From assembly GCA_964654825.1 (NCBI GenBank), contig CAZZKG010000025.1:1-48087 (forward strand): 48,087 nucleotides of DNA, read 5' to 3'. Below, piece by piece: positions 17,338-24,909 of this stretch. Numbering within the stretch: position 1 is the first letter of the stretch; every line of letters begins with the position of its first letter. Origin of the DNA: CAZZKG01 sp964654825 (lineage in GTDB: Bacteria > Gemmatimonadota > CAZMKB01). Position numbers and translations under genes: made by a program. Under the pieces are notes generated by a model. It ran no database searches. It was not told where the DNA came from and was given only the letters and a program-made list of their open reading frames with translations.

Positions 17338-17366
17338 ATTTTATACGTAATGGAATATTTTGTCAA
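17338..17366 (-). promoter_or_regulatory. Sigma70 promoter upstream of DUF1850 gene
   Basis: Minus strand TTGACA (17361-17366), 17 bases, TAAAAT (17338-17343): 11 of 12 consensus positions with optimal spacing. It points toward the DUF1850/PPOX/phytase-like genes. A 13-bp palindrome ACAGTA-A-TACTGT at 17405-17417 lies upstream. Confidence 0.55.
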
Positions 17367-17441
17367 CGTATTTCATCACTTGCCCCCGGTGCAGGTCCAG
17401 GGAAACAGTAATACTGTCGAGGATCCTGCTGCCCTCGGATT

Positions 17442-18335
17442 TCAGATGAACGCACCTTCCTCCCAGCCGAGCTTTATGAGTTCTATTTTTTCGGGATCCG
17501 CTGTGCCGAGATTATGGCGGGTATCTGCCAGGAATATGTGTTTGGGAGGAGGATCGAGCGGCCTATCCTCTTTGAAGTACTCTTTTCGCTTTGCCAGTAG
17601 GATGCGAACCCCGGTAGCGTCTACGGCAACCGGATCGAGACCTGCCAGTATGCCGTTGTAAGCCCACGTGTATTGAGGCGAATAATGGTGGGGGCCGATA
17701 CCGTGGAACAGGGGAGTCAACATGACCAGTATGTTGAGGCGGGTTTTATTCTGAACCAGCGGGAGTTTCCAGATAGAAGCCAGGTTCGCACAGGAATCAG
17801 GGTGATAATCCCTGGGTTCCTCGACGAACATGATATAGTTCTTGATGAGGCTTCCAACACCGGCCCAGTGGTGTGTGCGCATCGGCCTGATGTTGATGAG
17901 AGCGGTGGCGTTTGTGAAAATCGGATCATTCAAAAGCCCCCGGTCGCGGACCCCGATATTTTTTACAGGTACACCGGCACTGCTGATCCTTCGTTTTATG
18001 GCTTGTTCCAGTGCTCGCGGTGTGGCTAAAAATCTCCACATGTTCGTTTTGACGCCGACGATGTCATCGGGTTTGACAATACGTTTCCATGCCTGCTCAG
18101 GTTCTTTTTCACCGAGGAGTGTCGTGACTGCCTCATCGAGCATGTCCTGGATAATCTGCGGATGGGGAGTGTTGTATTTTCCCAGGACATCTTTGTTGCG
18201 GATCAGTACAACACGGGTTTTCTTATCCTGGTCGGCAAACAGGCTTTCGGCAGAGGGAAGGAAAAGAGCCCCCGCCAGGGCGGCTGAGGCACCGGTCTTC
18301 AGAAAGTCTCTTCTGGTGAGGATGTCCCGTTTCAT
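17442..18335 (-). CDS. Tat-exported DUF362 domain protein
   Basis: 297 residues beginning with a twin-arginine signal (TRRDFLKTGASAALAGALFL), so a folded, probably cofactor-bearing protein exported to the periplasm. The rest matches DUF362: DDIVGVKTNMWRFLATP, a central MRTHHWAGVGSLIKNYIMFV segment (the common HxxxG...KN core), and GLDPVAVDATGVRILL near the C-terminus. No 4Fe-4S ferredoxin cysteines are present, unlike some DUF362 relatives. GGAGG precedes the ATG. The DUF6599 gene lies 12 bp upstream in the same operon, a pairing I believe recurs in other anaerobes (recalled, not checked). Confidence 0.8.
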   Translation of the reverse strand: MKRDILTRRDFLKTGASAALAGALFLPSAESLFADQDKKTRVVLIRNKDVLGKYNTPHPQIIQDMLDEAVTTLLGEKEPEQAWKRIVKPDDIVGVKTNMWRFLATPRALEQAIKRRISSAGVPVKNIGVRDRGLLNDPIFTNATALINIRPMRTHHWAGVGSLIKNYIMFVEEPRDYHPDSCANLASIWKLPLVQNKTRLNILVMLTPLFHGIGPHHYSPQYTWAYNGILAGLDPVAVDATGVRILLAKRKEYFKEDRPLDPPPKHIFLADTRHNLGTADPEKIELIKLGWEEGAFI

Positions 18336-18347
18336 AGTTTCCTCCGT

Positions 18348-19259
18348 CTATTCTCGTGACTCTATCCTGGTACTCACTGAGTCCAGAAGTTGTAGAACAT
18401 AATCTTCGGTCTGAGCATTCAAAACGATAGAGACGAGGTTCCCCTGCAAGCGGCACCCGGTCCACATCGAGTCCTCGATCTGGGCGACACCTCTTTTTGA
18501 AAGTTCCGGAAGAAAGTTACTGACGAAGTCATCATGCCCTGTCAGGGCATCGTTCTCATCTTCGTATCGGATGAGAAGAAGGAATTGACGTTTCCCAGAA
18601 TCTTCATATTTCGCCAGGACTGCCTCTGTCGTTTCGTCGATGTGGAGAATGTTCTCAGTGGCAATGAAGTAGTGAGAATTGAGCCAGATGTAGTGATGGA
18701 AATAGCGTATACTCTCTTTTGCCAGTGACTCTCGAGGAAGAAGTGCAATAATCGGTGGTATCTGACCCTCGCCGGTGATGGAGTTGTCGATGCTCCGGGC
18801 GAGGACCGCCACTGCTATTTTTGATTCCTCCGTCTCGGGACTAGCTAGGATGGAGACGAAATACCTGTCCTTCCAGAAAAGCAGCAGCCCTACCGTATAC
18901 TGTGATCCCTGTCCGTAGGTGTCGTCCAGGGTCTCTCTCGAGTGGGAGAATACACCGAAAGCGTCATACGAGGAATTCATGTCGAAGAGATCCACTATAA
19001 TCTCGGGCTGTCCGGCCCTGGCATATGTTCTCGTGAGGAGCTGTTTGAACCCGTAAGACAGGTAAAGTTCTGCTCCGCCATCGATGTAATCATAGAGAGT
19101 CTCCCGGTCATATCGTTGATCATCGATTGATATCTCCCAGCCGTTTACTCTCTGGGGTACCAGTTGGGCGAGATCGGTAATCTCTTCATTCATACACGCT
19201 AATCCGGATAGAACACTCAGGAACATGATCACTGCTATTGGCAATGAGATTGTCTGCAT
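18348..19259 (-). CDS. DUF6599 family exported protein
   Basis: 303 residues. An N-terminal hydrophobic segment ending in LSGLAC (C22) looks like a signal peptide, possibly lipoprotein-type although Gly at -3 is unusual. The remainder has DUF6599 landmarks: VNGWEISIDDQRYDRETLYD, YIDGGAELYLSYGF, VDLFDMNSSYDAFGVFSHSR and late YFIATENIL and LLIRYEDE segments. Function unknown. It immediately precedes the Tat-DUF362 gene (12 bp), so the two likely act together outside the cytoplasmic membrane. Confidence 0.72.
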   Translation of the reverse strand: MQTISLPIAVIMFLSVLSGLACMNEEITDLAQLVPQRVNGWEISIDDQRYDRETLYDYIDGGAELYLSYGFKQLLTRTYARAGQPEIIVDLFDMNSSYDAFGVFSHSRETLDDTYGQGSQYTVGLLLFWKDRYFVSILASPETEESKIAVAVLARSIDNSITGEGQIPPIIALLPRESLAKESIRYFHHYIWLNSHYFIATENILHIDETTEAVLAKYEDSGKRQFLLLIRYEDENDALTGHDDFVSNFLPELSKRGVAQIEDSMWTGCRLQGNLVSIVLNAQTEDYVLQLLDSVSTRIESRE

Positions 19260-19530
19260 TGTTGGATTCCTTGAAGCGGTGAGTCACGGTGCCTTTCAAA
19301 TCTAACACATACCGGGTAATCGTTCCAGTAGGAAACCGGCGGGCCCCGGGGGTGGACTTTATCAGGAAGGATTGCCAGGAGTATGAGGATACCTGTGACA
19401 GGTAGTGCAGGCAGCGGGGCACCACAATGGGGCCATGTCCTTGATAGAGAATTTTGATTTCTATTTGTTTTCCCGGTCGCTCAACAGAATAACACCGGAA
19501 GTGCCTGAAACAGTTACTTTCGTTTTGGAT

Positions 19531-19890
19531 TTATTTACTCAAAAACAGATAGGAAGCGAGACCGATGAGGATGAGGGCGAACAGTTTCTTGAAGTTCGCC
19601 GTGGAAATGTGTTCGATGAGCCTCGCTCCGATCTGTGCACCGATAATGCCTCCGACGCCCAGGAGGATCCCGGGTTTAAAGGCGACGTTGGCCAGCTTGT
19701 TGTGTGCAACTAATGCAGAAATCGAAATAATGAGGATTGCGAGGAAGGAAGTCCCCACAGCTTTCTGTGCCGGGAAGGCCAGTAGCAGAAGCAGCGGTAC
19801 TACGATGAATCCGCCCCCCAGTCCGGTAAAAGAGGCACCCACTCCGACGAGGACCCCACCGGCAACCAGAAGAAATTCATGATAATGCAT
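19531..19890 (-). CDS. TauE/SafE-family permease, half-size
   Basis: 119 residues with three or four membrane helices and the family motif GLGGGFIVVPLLLLL near 23-37, then AVGTSFLAILIISISALVAH and PGILLGVGGIIGAQIGARLI. TauE/SafE anion (sulfite, sulfoacetate) exporters normally have about 250 residues as two related halves. Only one half is here, and neither flank encodes the other, so this is a natural half-size form that would need to dimerise, or a truncated gene. A GGGAGG-like site precedes the ATG. Substrate unknown. Confidence 0.8.
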   Translation of the reverse strand: MHYHEFLLVAGGVLVGVGASFTGLGGGFIVVPLLLLLAFPAQKAVGTSFLAILIISISALVAHNKLANVAFKPGILLGVGGIIGAQIGARLIEHISTANFKKLFALILIGLASYLFLSK

Positions 19891-20004
19891 TCCTTATCAA
19901 CCTCCCTCGAAAAACGGGTGTTTTCCTTGATCCCGGGCCAGTCATCGCAATCGGGTGCAGAACCCGAACAGGATTTATAGCTATGGATGCAACATGGTGT
20001 CTAG

Positions 20005-20328
20005 CTACACAGTGGCTTTTTTGATTTTTCTCTTGTATGTGTGAATCTTGCGCCGGATCGCTTTTAACTGTTTGTGGTCATGAGCCTCTATTGCAGCTGC
20101 CCGTTCTGCCTTCAGCGTCCTGATCTGTGTCTTGATCTCACTTTTATTGACACCGACAACTTTGTGATGCACTCGCGTATCGATTCCGAGAGCCTTGCAC
20201 ACGGCTTCGAGTAGTTTCTCTTTGTGCATGGATTTGAATCCAACTACCGCATCACTCTCGATACCTTCGGCAATTTCACGAAGCTGGGCAACCGTTTTCT
20301 GCTTGAGATCCTCGAACGTGTGCTCCAT
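20005..20328 (-). CDS. Rho N-terminal/SAP-like domain protein with basic tail
   Basis: 107 residues. Residues about 8-50 (TVAQLREIAEGIESDAVVGF then MHKEKLLEAVCKALGI) match the Rho-N/SAP-like helix-extended-loop-helix that binds nucleic acid. Residues 60-107 form a very basic helical segment with alternating Lys/Arg and Ala (EIKTQIRTLKAERAAAIEAH; IRRKIHTYKRKIKKATV), likely another nucleic-acid contact or coiled coil. GGAGG precedes the ATG. It is not part of a rho gene. Probable small nucleoid or RNA-binding protein, an inference from domain and charge. Confidence 0.65.
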   Translation of the reverse strand: MEHTFEDLKQKTVAQLREIAEGIESDAVVGFKSMHKEKLLEAVCKALGIDTRVHHKVVGVNKSEIKTQIRTLKAERAAAIEAHDHKQLKAIRRKIHTYKRKIKKATV

Positions 20329-20538
20329 GGTAGCTCCTCCACTGGGTGTGCCTGTTTCGCCGTTACTCCTATCATGGTTCTTGTATAAATGATAATACTT
20401 CGGAGACTGTGGGCAAGATATTTAAACATCTTCTTTTTATATCTAGGATTTTGGGGGGCTTCATCTCTGCGTGTAATTATTTATAGTTCCATCGAGGTCA
20501 AGTAGAATAGATGCCATGGGGAACACATGAAGGACAGA

Positions 20539-20742
20539 TCATGTGCGTTTTCGAGAAATTTCCACCCAGCAGTCCCACTTACAGTCAGAGCCACAATAAT
20601 CGCCCAGTTTTGAGTTGTTGCAGATGATTCCATTCAGTTTTTCTTTCCCGCTCACCTTACGCCATTCGACGAGAAGAGTGGTGTCGATCTTCGTTTCGGG
20701 ACATCTCTTACTGATCCTGTCCCACCTTGTCGTTTTGCTCAT
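20539..20742 (-). CDS. Small cysteine-rich protein, function unknown
   Basis: 67 residues with six Cys after the basic N-terminus: one in KRCPETK, one in GIICNNSKLGDYCG plus the CG Cys, and the cluster CGSDCKWDCW near the C-terminus. The spacing suggests a metal (Zn or Fe-S) or disulfide fold. AGGAGG lies six bases before the ATG and a TTGACA/TATTAT promoter about 60 bp upstream, so expression is well supported despite the size. It belongs to no family I can name. The neighbouring genes are unrelated small proteins. Confidence 0.65.
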   Translation of the reverse strand: MSKTTRWDRISKRCPETKIDTTLLVEWRKVSGKEKLNGIICNNSKLGDYCGSDCKWDCWVEISRKRT

Positions 20743-20805
20743 CTGCAGCCTCCTGTCGGAACAATTGAGCCAGCACCAGTTCTGTTCTGCGGACCTGTTT
20801 GTAAT

Positions 20806-20836
20806 ATAATATGACTCTCATCCGAATGCATGTCAA
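20806..20836 (-). promoter_or_regulatory. Promoter for the Cys-rich protein gene
   Basis: Minus strand TTGACA at 20831-20836 and TATTAT at 20806-20811, spacing 19 (CATATT at spacing 17 overlaps). Transcription would begin near 20798, giving a leader of about 55 nt that ends in a strong AGGAGG site. Confidence 0.45.
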
Positions 20837-20976
20837 TCTACCCATAGCGATCCTGGAAGGATTTTCTATAATTCCCCATGTTTTTCCACCTCCTCCCGGT
20901 GATTTGAAGTAAGGATTTGGTATCATCTATTTAGATATGATATTTTCTGGAAAAGGTAAAGGTGCAGGGGAGTTGT

Positions 20977-21267
20977 TCATCGCTCTCTCTTCACCATGAT
21001 GACATTCGATTCCGCCGCCTGTTTTCTATATTGTGAAAGTTTCCGGTATTCTTCAGAATTATACCACTGCCTGGCAATGTCCTCACTGGGAAAGCGCAGT
21101 ATCACGGTTCGTTTGAACGGCCACTCTCCTTCGAGAATAATGGGATCCTCATCGACAAGAACTACCACTCCCCTGTATTTTCCGAATATTTCATCGAATC
21201 CTTCTTCATATCTCCTGTACACTTCACGGTCGTGGATGTTGATCTGTGCGATGACATAACAACTCAC
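20977..21267 (-). CDS. DUF1330 domain protein
   Basis: 96 residues of the ferredoxin-like alpha+beta DUF1330 fold: YVIAQINIHDREVYRRYEEG at the start, GVVVLVDEDPIILEGEWPFK in the middle, VILRFPSEDIARQWYNSEEY, and the final strand ending in VIMVKRER. Related proteins are small dimeric cytoplasmic proteins without proven reaction. It ends a minus-strand run and lies 28 bp after the SdpI-like gene. Confidence 0.8.
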   Translation of the reverse strand: MSCYVIAQINIHDREVYRRYEEGFDEIFGKYRGVVVLVDEDPIILEGEWPFKRTVILRFPSEDIARQWYNSEEYRKLSQYRKQAAESNVIMVKRER

Positions 21268-21295
21268 TTCTGCCTCCTCTGGTTCGTGATTTCAT

Positions 21296-21658
21296 TCAGG
21301 GTAACTTCTTTGAACAGTGCAGTGCTTCGAGAATAAGAAGTACTACCAATATGAGTGGAGAACAGGCATATATCAATGTCAGGGAAACACTGTTTTCAGA
21401 TAAAACATAGAGATAATAGGCAGCAATACCGGACAGCACGATAAAGGCCACCGACCAGAACATGGCTCGCCGGGACCACAGCCTGTTTATCGCGTACCAG
21501 TGTTCATCAGATTCGTAGGATTTTGCGAGCCGGACCCCGTACCACCGGTTCATTTTGATTCTTTGCAATGCCAGCGGGATTGACAGAATAATTATCAGTA
21601 ATCCGATGAATACATGTCCTACCCACAGGACAATATAAACCGAGTCCTCTATTCTCAT
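21296..21658 (-). CDS. SdpI-like membrane protein
   Basis: 120 residues with four predicted membrane helices and the SdpI-family signature MNRWYGVRLAKSYESDEHWY (N-x-WYGVR, then W followed by an NRLWSRR segment). SdpI proteins give immunity to Sdp-type toxins in Bacillus; most homologues are uncharacterised. The ATG at 21658 is chosen over an upstream GTG at 21676 because CGGAG precedes it at good spacing. No toxin gene is adjacent. It sits between a methyltransferase (27 bp upstream) and the DUF1330 gene. Confidence 0.65.
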   Translation of the reverse strand: MRIEDSVYIVLWVGHVFIGLLIIILSIPLALQRIKMNRWYGVRLAKSYESDEHWYAINRLWSRRAMFWSVAFIVLSGIAAYYLYVLSENSVSLTLIYACSPLILVVLLILEALHCSKKLP

Positions 21659-21685
21659 TGAATCTCCGATTGCCACACAGATACA

Positions 21686-22369
21686 CTAACCTTCCTCAAA
21701 TTCAACGGTAAACTCACAAAAGATACTCGATCCGTCAACCTCCTCGATGTGTGGAACGACCCCGGTTTCTTCACACAGCGTCCGGAACTCCTCACGACCC
21801 ATCGCCCCGGCATGGAATCCGTCCTTGCAGACGATTACTCCGTCACGAGTCTCTTTGTAGTCGATCTCCCCGAGGAGGCCGCGCTCTGCCTGAATTTCGA
21901 ACCAGTCGAGCCTGTGAGCCCAGAAATCCTCCGTGTAACTGGACAGGAACCCACGCCCTCCCGGTCGGGTAACCCGAATCATCCCCCGTATCAGACGAAG
22001 ACGATCGATCCCGAAGACACAGATCCCGTTCTGGATACAGGCAACGATATCAAACTCCCTGTCAGGAAATCGAATATTCCCTGCATCCATTACGAAAAAT
22101 TCTAGATTTGTTCCGGAACAGGCAAATTCCCTTGCCAGCTCGATGTTTTCAGCCGAGGTGTCGATTCCGACGACCCGATGTGCTGCTTTCGATAATTCGA
22201 TCGCCACTCTGCCATACCCGCACCCGAGCTCCAGTACTGCGTCACCCGGTTTGATATGTTTCAGGACATGACGTATTTCAGCGTCCAGGTACTGCTGCAC
22301 GCGGGGGGGGGCGATCTCGTAGCATTCGAGCAGTCGATGACCCGACAATTTCTCTGAATAGTAGCCCAT
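21686..22369 (-). CDS. Class I SAM-dependent methyltransferase
   Basis: 227 residues. Motif I AVLELGCGYGRVAIELSKAA near 45-64, acidic strand-2 end VVGIDTS, motif IV FDIVACIQNGICVFG, post-motif TRPGGRGFLSSYT. The N-terminus (YYSEKLSGHRLLECYEIAPP) resembles small-molecule methyltransferases. The substrate is unknown. The sequence contains an uninterrupted run of nine G (22303-22311, C on the coding strand) at codons for APP, a potential slippage site. It follows the alkyltransferase-like gene by 40 bp. Confidence 0.85.
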   Translation of the reverse strand: MGYYSEKLSGHRLLECYEIAPPRVQQYLDAEIRHVLKHIKPGDAVLELGCGYGRVAIELSKAAHRVVGIDTSAENIELAREFACSGTNLEFFVMDAGNIRFPDREFDIVACIQNGICVFGIDRLRLIRGMIRVTRPGGRGFLSSYTEDFWAHRLDWFEIQAERGLLGEIDYKETRDGVIVCKDGFHAGAMGREEFRTLCEETGVVPHIEEVDGSSIFCEFTVEFEEG

Positions 22370-22409
22370 CGTTCGATTAAAAATGGTTATCCATCAACAC
22401 ATTATTTGT

Positions 22410-22781
22410 TCATTCGGCCCGGCTGCTCGAGACGAATTTGTACCCCGGATGCCAGAGGAATCGGGACAGTGAGACGCGGTTATTAGTGTTAAAAATCACA
22501 CCCTCTGATTCGAGGAGGATTCGCTGTAGTTTCTCTTCATGGGGTTCGAGGCGTTTGCTTATCGCGCCCCGGGAATTGATGACACGGTGCCATGGAACGT
22601 CCTCTGTTTCGGGGAGAGAAGCAAGGACATATCCGACAAGCCGTGCCTGCCCCCGAATACCTGCCAGAAGGGCAATCTGGCCATACGTGGCAACACACCC
22701 CCTGGGAATGTGTTTCACCACCTGATAGATAAAATCATATTTTGTCGCGGTCGTTTTCTTCAATCCTTCCAGTTCCACCAT
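22410..22781 (-). CDS. Alkyltransferase-like protein (ATL), MGMT family
   Basis: About 123 residues of the O6-methylguanine-DNA methyltransferase C-terminal fold: PRGCVATYGQIALLAG (DNA-binding helix), ARLVGYVLASLP, then VPWHRVINSRG. MGMT enzymes have PCHRV here. Trp replaces the acceptor Cys, the hallmark of ATL proteins, which bind O6-alkylguanine without repairing it and hand lesions to nucleotide excision repair. I start at the ATG at 22781, which overlaps the upstream HhH gene by 22 bp; the frame extends to 22853 but that N-terminus looks non-native. Translational coupling with the HhH gene is likely. Confidence 0.85.
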   Translation of the reverse strand: MVELEGLKKTTATKYDFIYQVVKHIPRGCVATYGQIALLAGIRGQARLVGYVLASLPETEDVPWHRVINSRGAISKRLEPHEEKLQRILLESEGVIFNTNNRVSLSRFLWHPGYKFVSSSRAE

Positions 22782-23017
22782 TTGAGCAGCTCGGGATCGT
22801 GAGACGTGTTGTTTGCATAGTAGACTGCACAGCGAAACACGTAGAGAACACATGGATCGATTCGAGCGCGTCGGAGAGTACAGAGGTCACGATACAACAT
22901 CTCGGGATCTCTGTCATGTAAATCCTGTACTGTTTGGATACCGAGATCCTTAAGATCGCCGGCCATGCTGGGTCCGACACCGGGAATTATCTCCAGTTCA
23001 CTTGTGGTTCTGGCCAT
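22760..23017 (-). CDS. Helix-hairpin-helix protein (Cdd1/pathogenicity-locus family)
   Basis: 85 residues. ELEIIPGVGPSMAGDLKDLG near 7-26 is a helix-hairpin-helix of the type in Cdd1 proteins; the rest (DLHDRDPEMLYRDLCTLR, VLYVFRCAVYYANN, PELLKWWNW) matches that small family end to end. HhH motifs contact DNA backbone. It overlaps the following ATL gene, suggesting a joint DNA-damage function, an inference from context. CYTH gene lies 55 bp upstream on the same strand. Confidence 0.8.
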   Translation of the reverse strand: MARTTSELEIIPGVGPSMAGDLKDLGIQTVQDLHDRDPEMLYRDLCTLRRARIDPCVLYVFRCAVYYANNTSHDPELLKWWNWKD

Positions 23018-23072
23018 TTAGCAATTCCTCCGTGAAATAATGAATGAATCATTGTTGATTCCTTGTGATTAC

Positions 23073-23591
23073 TCAAGCACTCGCACTCTCCAGAAGATCA
23101 ATGTATGCAGTCTCGACGAGATCACACTCTTTAATTGCCAGCCTGTCCATCAGGGTTTCTGCGATTCGGACCCCGTCCCTCGCACCCTGATCTGTATTCA
23201 GTACCACCTCCAGCTCTAGAAACCAGCCCAGACCCTCTACATCATCGAGATGGATTCTCGTCTGTCCGGTGAGATAGAGAATACGTTTTTTGCGAACGCT
23301 TCCCCTCACACCCAGTGCTCGAGAAAGCGCTTCACCTAGTGAATCGGGACAGAATGTAGGGGACAGGAAATACCTGGATTCTTCCGGGTCCGTTGTATCC
23401 GGACGGTCGTAGTAGATAAGCTCGCCTGCCGAATCGGAGAACTTCCTCAGCTTGAGACGGCCCTTCGGACAGAAAAAAAAGGTGTCTTCCTGTTCCAGGA
23501 TGGAAGGCCCCTCGTCGGCGATCGATTCAGCGCGTCTGATCATGGCTGTCATGTCATGGACTCTGGCTTTAATTTCGATATTCCTGTTCAT
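23073..23591 (-). CDS. CYTH-domain protein (class IV adenylate cyclase-like)
   Basis: Starting at the ATG at 23591 the product begins MNRNIEIKAR, with the EIKAR variant of the CYTH ExExK signature that binds triphosphate and divalent metal. Further motifs are RLKLRKF (positive residues), IYYDRPDT, KKRILYL, RIHLDDVEGLGWFLELEVVL and the C-terminal DLVETAYIDLL. The length (172 residues) fits class IV cyclases and thiamine/inorganic triphosphatases, which sequence alone does not distinguish. The 51-base extension to 23642 is not supported. A cyclase would be notable beside the cNMP-fold protein in this window, but they are 15 kb apart. Confidence 0.8.
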   Translation of the reverse strand: MNRNIEIKARVHDMTAMIRRAESIADEGPSILEQEDTFFFCPKGRLKLRKFSDSAGELIYYDRPDTTDPEESRYFLSPTFCPDSLGEALSRALGVRGSVRKKRILYLTGQTRIHLDDVEGLGWFLELEVVLNTDQGARDGVRIAETLMDRLAIKECDLVETAYIDLLESASA

Positions 23592-23681
23592 AGTTCTCGC
23601 GGGCAGTACGCAGCGCGGGGTCCGCGGGAAGCGACTCCACACCGTGGCAGTCCTTGTGAATCCGGTTTCGAAATTACATGT

Positions 23682-24137
23682 CTATCTGACATATTTACTC
23701 TTGAAGAGAAAAACGACTTCAGAGTCATCCTGGAGGAGACCATCAGTTTTGTGTTCACCCTCACAAAAGGCGGCATTCCATCCTGAAAGCAGTGGCAGAA
23801 CATAGGCCCACCCCTGGACAATTCTGGTGCTGTCCGGGACCACCCTCAGAATGGAGAAATATATATCGCCGACCTTGACTCCCTCGGGAGTCTTGAAATC
23901 GTTGCTTGCCGGTTGGATGAAGACAACTGAATCGTTCTGATCCGGACAGGCGAGAAAAATCTCGTCATTGACGTGGACTCCGAAAGCCCTCAGGAACAGA
24001 CCGGGAGTGACCAGAATATTTTTCCCGATCTTCACAGCGTGCGGCGGAAGCAAATCACCGATTTCCAGATGTTGTTCGAAATCCGAGCAGGTAAAAATCC
24101 CTAACGAAATAATGATGAGAAAGATCAGTAAACGCAT
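23682..24137 (-). CDS. Putative exported protein, function unknown
   Basis: 151 residues. The first 17 (MRLLIFLIIISLGIFTC) form a hydrophobic export signal ending in a Cys; the lipobox is not canonical, so lipoprotein status is uncertain. The mature part is beta-rich (DLLPPHAVKIGKNILVTPGL; VHVNDEIFLACPDQNDSVVF), with no recognised domain. It shares the strand of CYTH and zinc-ribbon genes with gaps of 90 and 40 bp. Confidence 0.55.
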   Translation of the reverse strand: MRLLIFLIIISLGIFTCSDFEQHLEIGDLLPPHAVKIGKNILVTPGLFLRAFGVHVNDEIFLACPDQNDSVVFIQPASNDFKTPEGVKVGDIYFSILRVVPDSTRIVQGWAYVLPLLSGWNAAFCEGEHKTDGLLQDDSEVVFLFKSKYVR

Positions 24138-24177
24138 TTGAATGGTGTCGGCCGAATGTTCTGGATAGAACCGTGTA

Positions 24178-24717
24178 TTATGTGGTTGATTCAGATTCCG
24201 GAGGAATGTCCAGTGCCCCTTTCAACTCTCCCTTCTCGAGATACACTCCATGATTGTCCGTACACTTGTCGACCAGAAGCTCGAAGCCGGTTTGAAATCT
24301 ATGCTGTTTCATCATCGTGTGGCAGATAGGACATTGATATTTTGACTCTTCCTGCGGTAGTTCCTCTCCCGGGATATCCTGCGTCTTTTTCGTTAAAACC
24401 TTCAGTTCACCTTCATCGAACCAGAAACTTCCGCACTCGAGGCAGGTGTCAATTGTAACCCCTGACACATCGATCAGAACGAAGGGATTACCACACTCCG
24501 GACATGCTCTGTCCGATTTGGGGATCGTGTCTGAAAGTAGTTGTGATCCGATAGAATCCAGAATTGAGCGTTCTTTGTTCGATAATCGCTTGTACTCCTG
24601 TGATAAACGATAACTTCGCCATCTCATACTCTGTCTGCGTTCGCGTCTTTCCCGGACCATCTCCTGTACAAACGTGATTCTGCGGGCGGCGTTCAACGCT
24701 GATCCCCATCCAATCAT
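24178..24717 (-). CDS. zf-TFIIB-type zinc ribbon protein
   Basis: 179 residues: a very basic N-terminal helix (MVRERRERRQSMRWRSYRLS), then two zinc-ribbon units. The first is CPECG...IDTCLECGSFWFDEGEL, a textbook zf-TFIIB module (CxxC-x17-CxxC with W-D-GEL). The second is CPICH...VDKCTDNHGVYLEKGEL, where the last pair is C-x3-H. These modules bind Zn and occur in uncharacterised bacterial proteins. Start preceded by AGGAGGAAA. Confidence 0.8.
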   Translation of the reverse strand: MIGWGSALNAARRITFVQEMVRERRERRQSMRWRSYRLSQEYKRLSNKERSILDSIGSQLLSDTIPKSDRACPECGNPFVLIDVSGVTIDTCLECGSFWFDEGELKVLTKKTQDIPGEELPQEESKYQCPICHTMMKQHRFQTGFELLVDKCTDNHGVYLEKGELKGALDIPPESESTT

Positions 24718-24909
24718 CGTATTTTCCTCCTGTTTAGATATACCTGCAATCTAATGTTATGCGGTCCCGGCTGCAAGGTGTCCTGAACTTTTACGAAAAC
24801 AGACAATCCAGATTGTGCCTGCAAGCAGAAAGTTTAAGATATTAATAATCGTAATGGGGTTTTCTCTGTAATCTTTACGCCACTTCTTACATGACAGAAC
24901 ACTGGTTGT

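Noticed and set aside
17405..17417. 13-bp palindrome ACAGTA-A-TACTGT as a terminator
   Set aside because: Stem too short and no T-run on either strand; possibly a small operator, so not listed separately.
19362..19436. 24-codon minus-strand frame containing CTTCH (haem-binding motif)
   Set aside because: Very short, with a poorly placed ribosome-binding site and no second motif; likely chance, though a decayed cytochrome fragment between the DUF6599 and TauE-like genes cannot be excluded.
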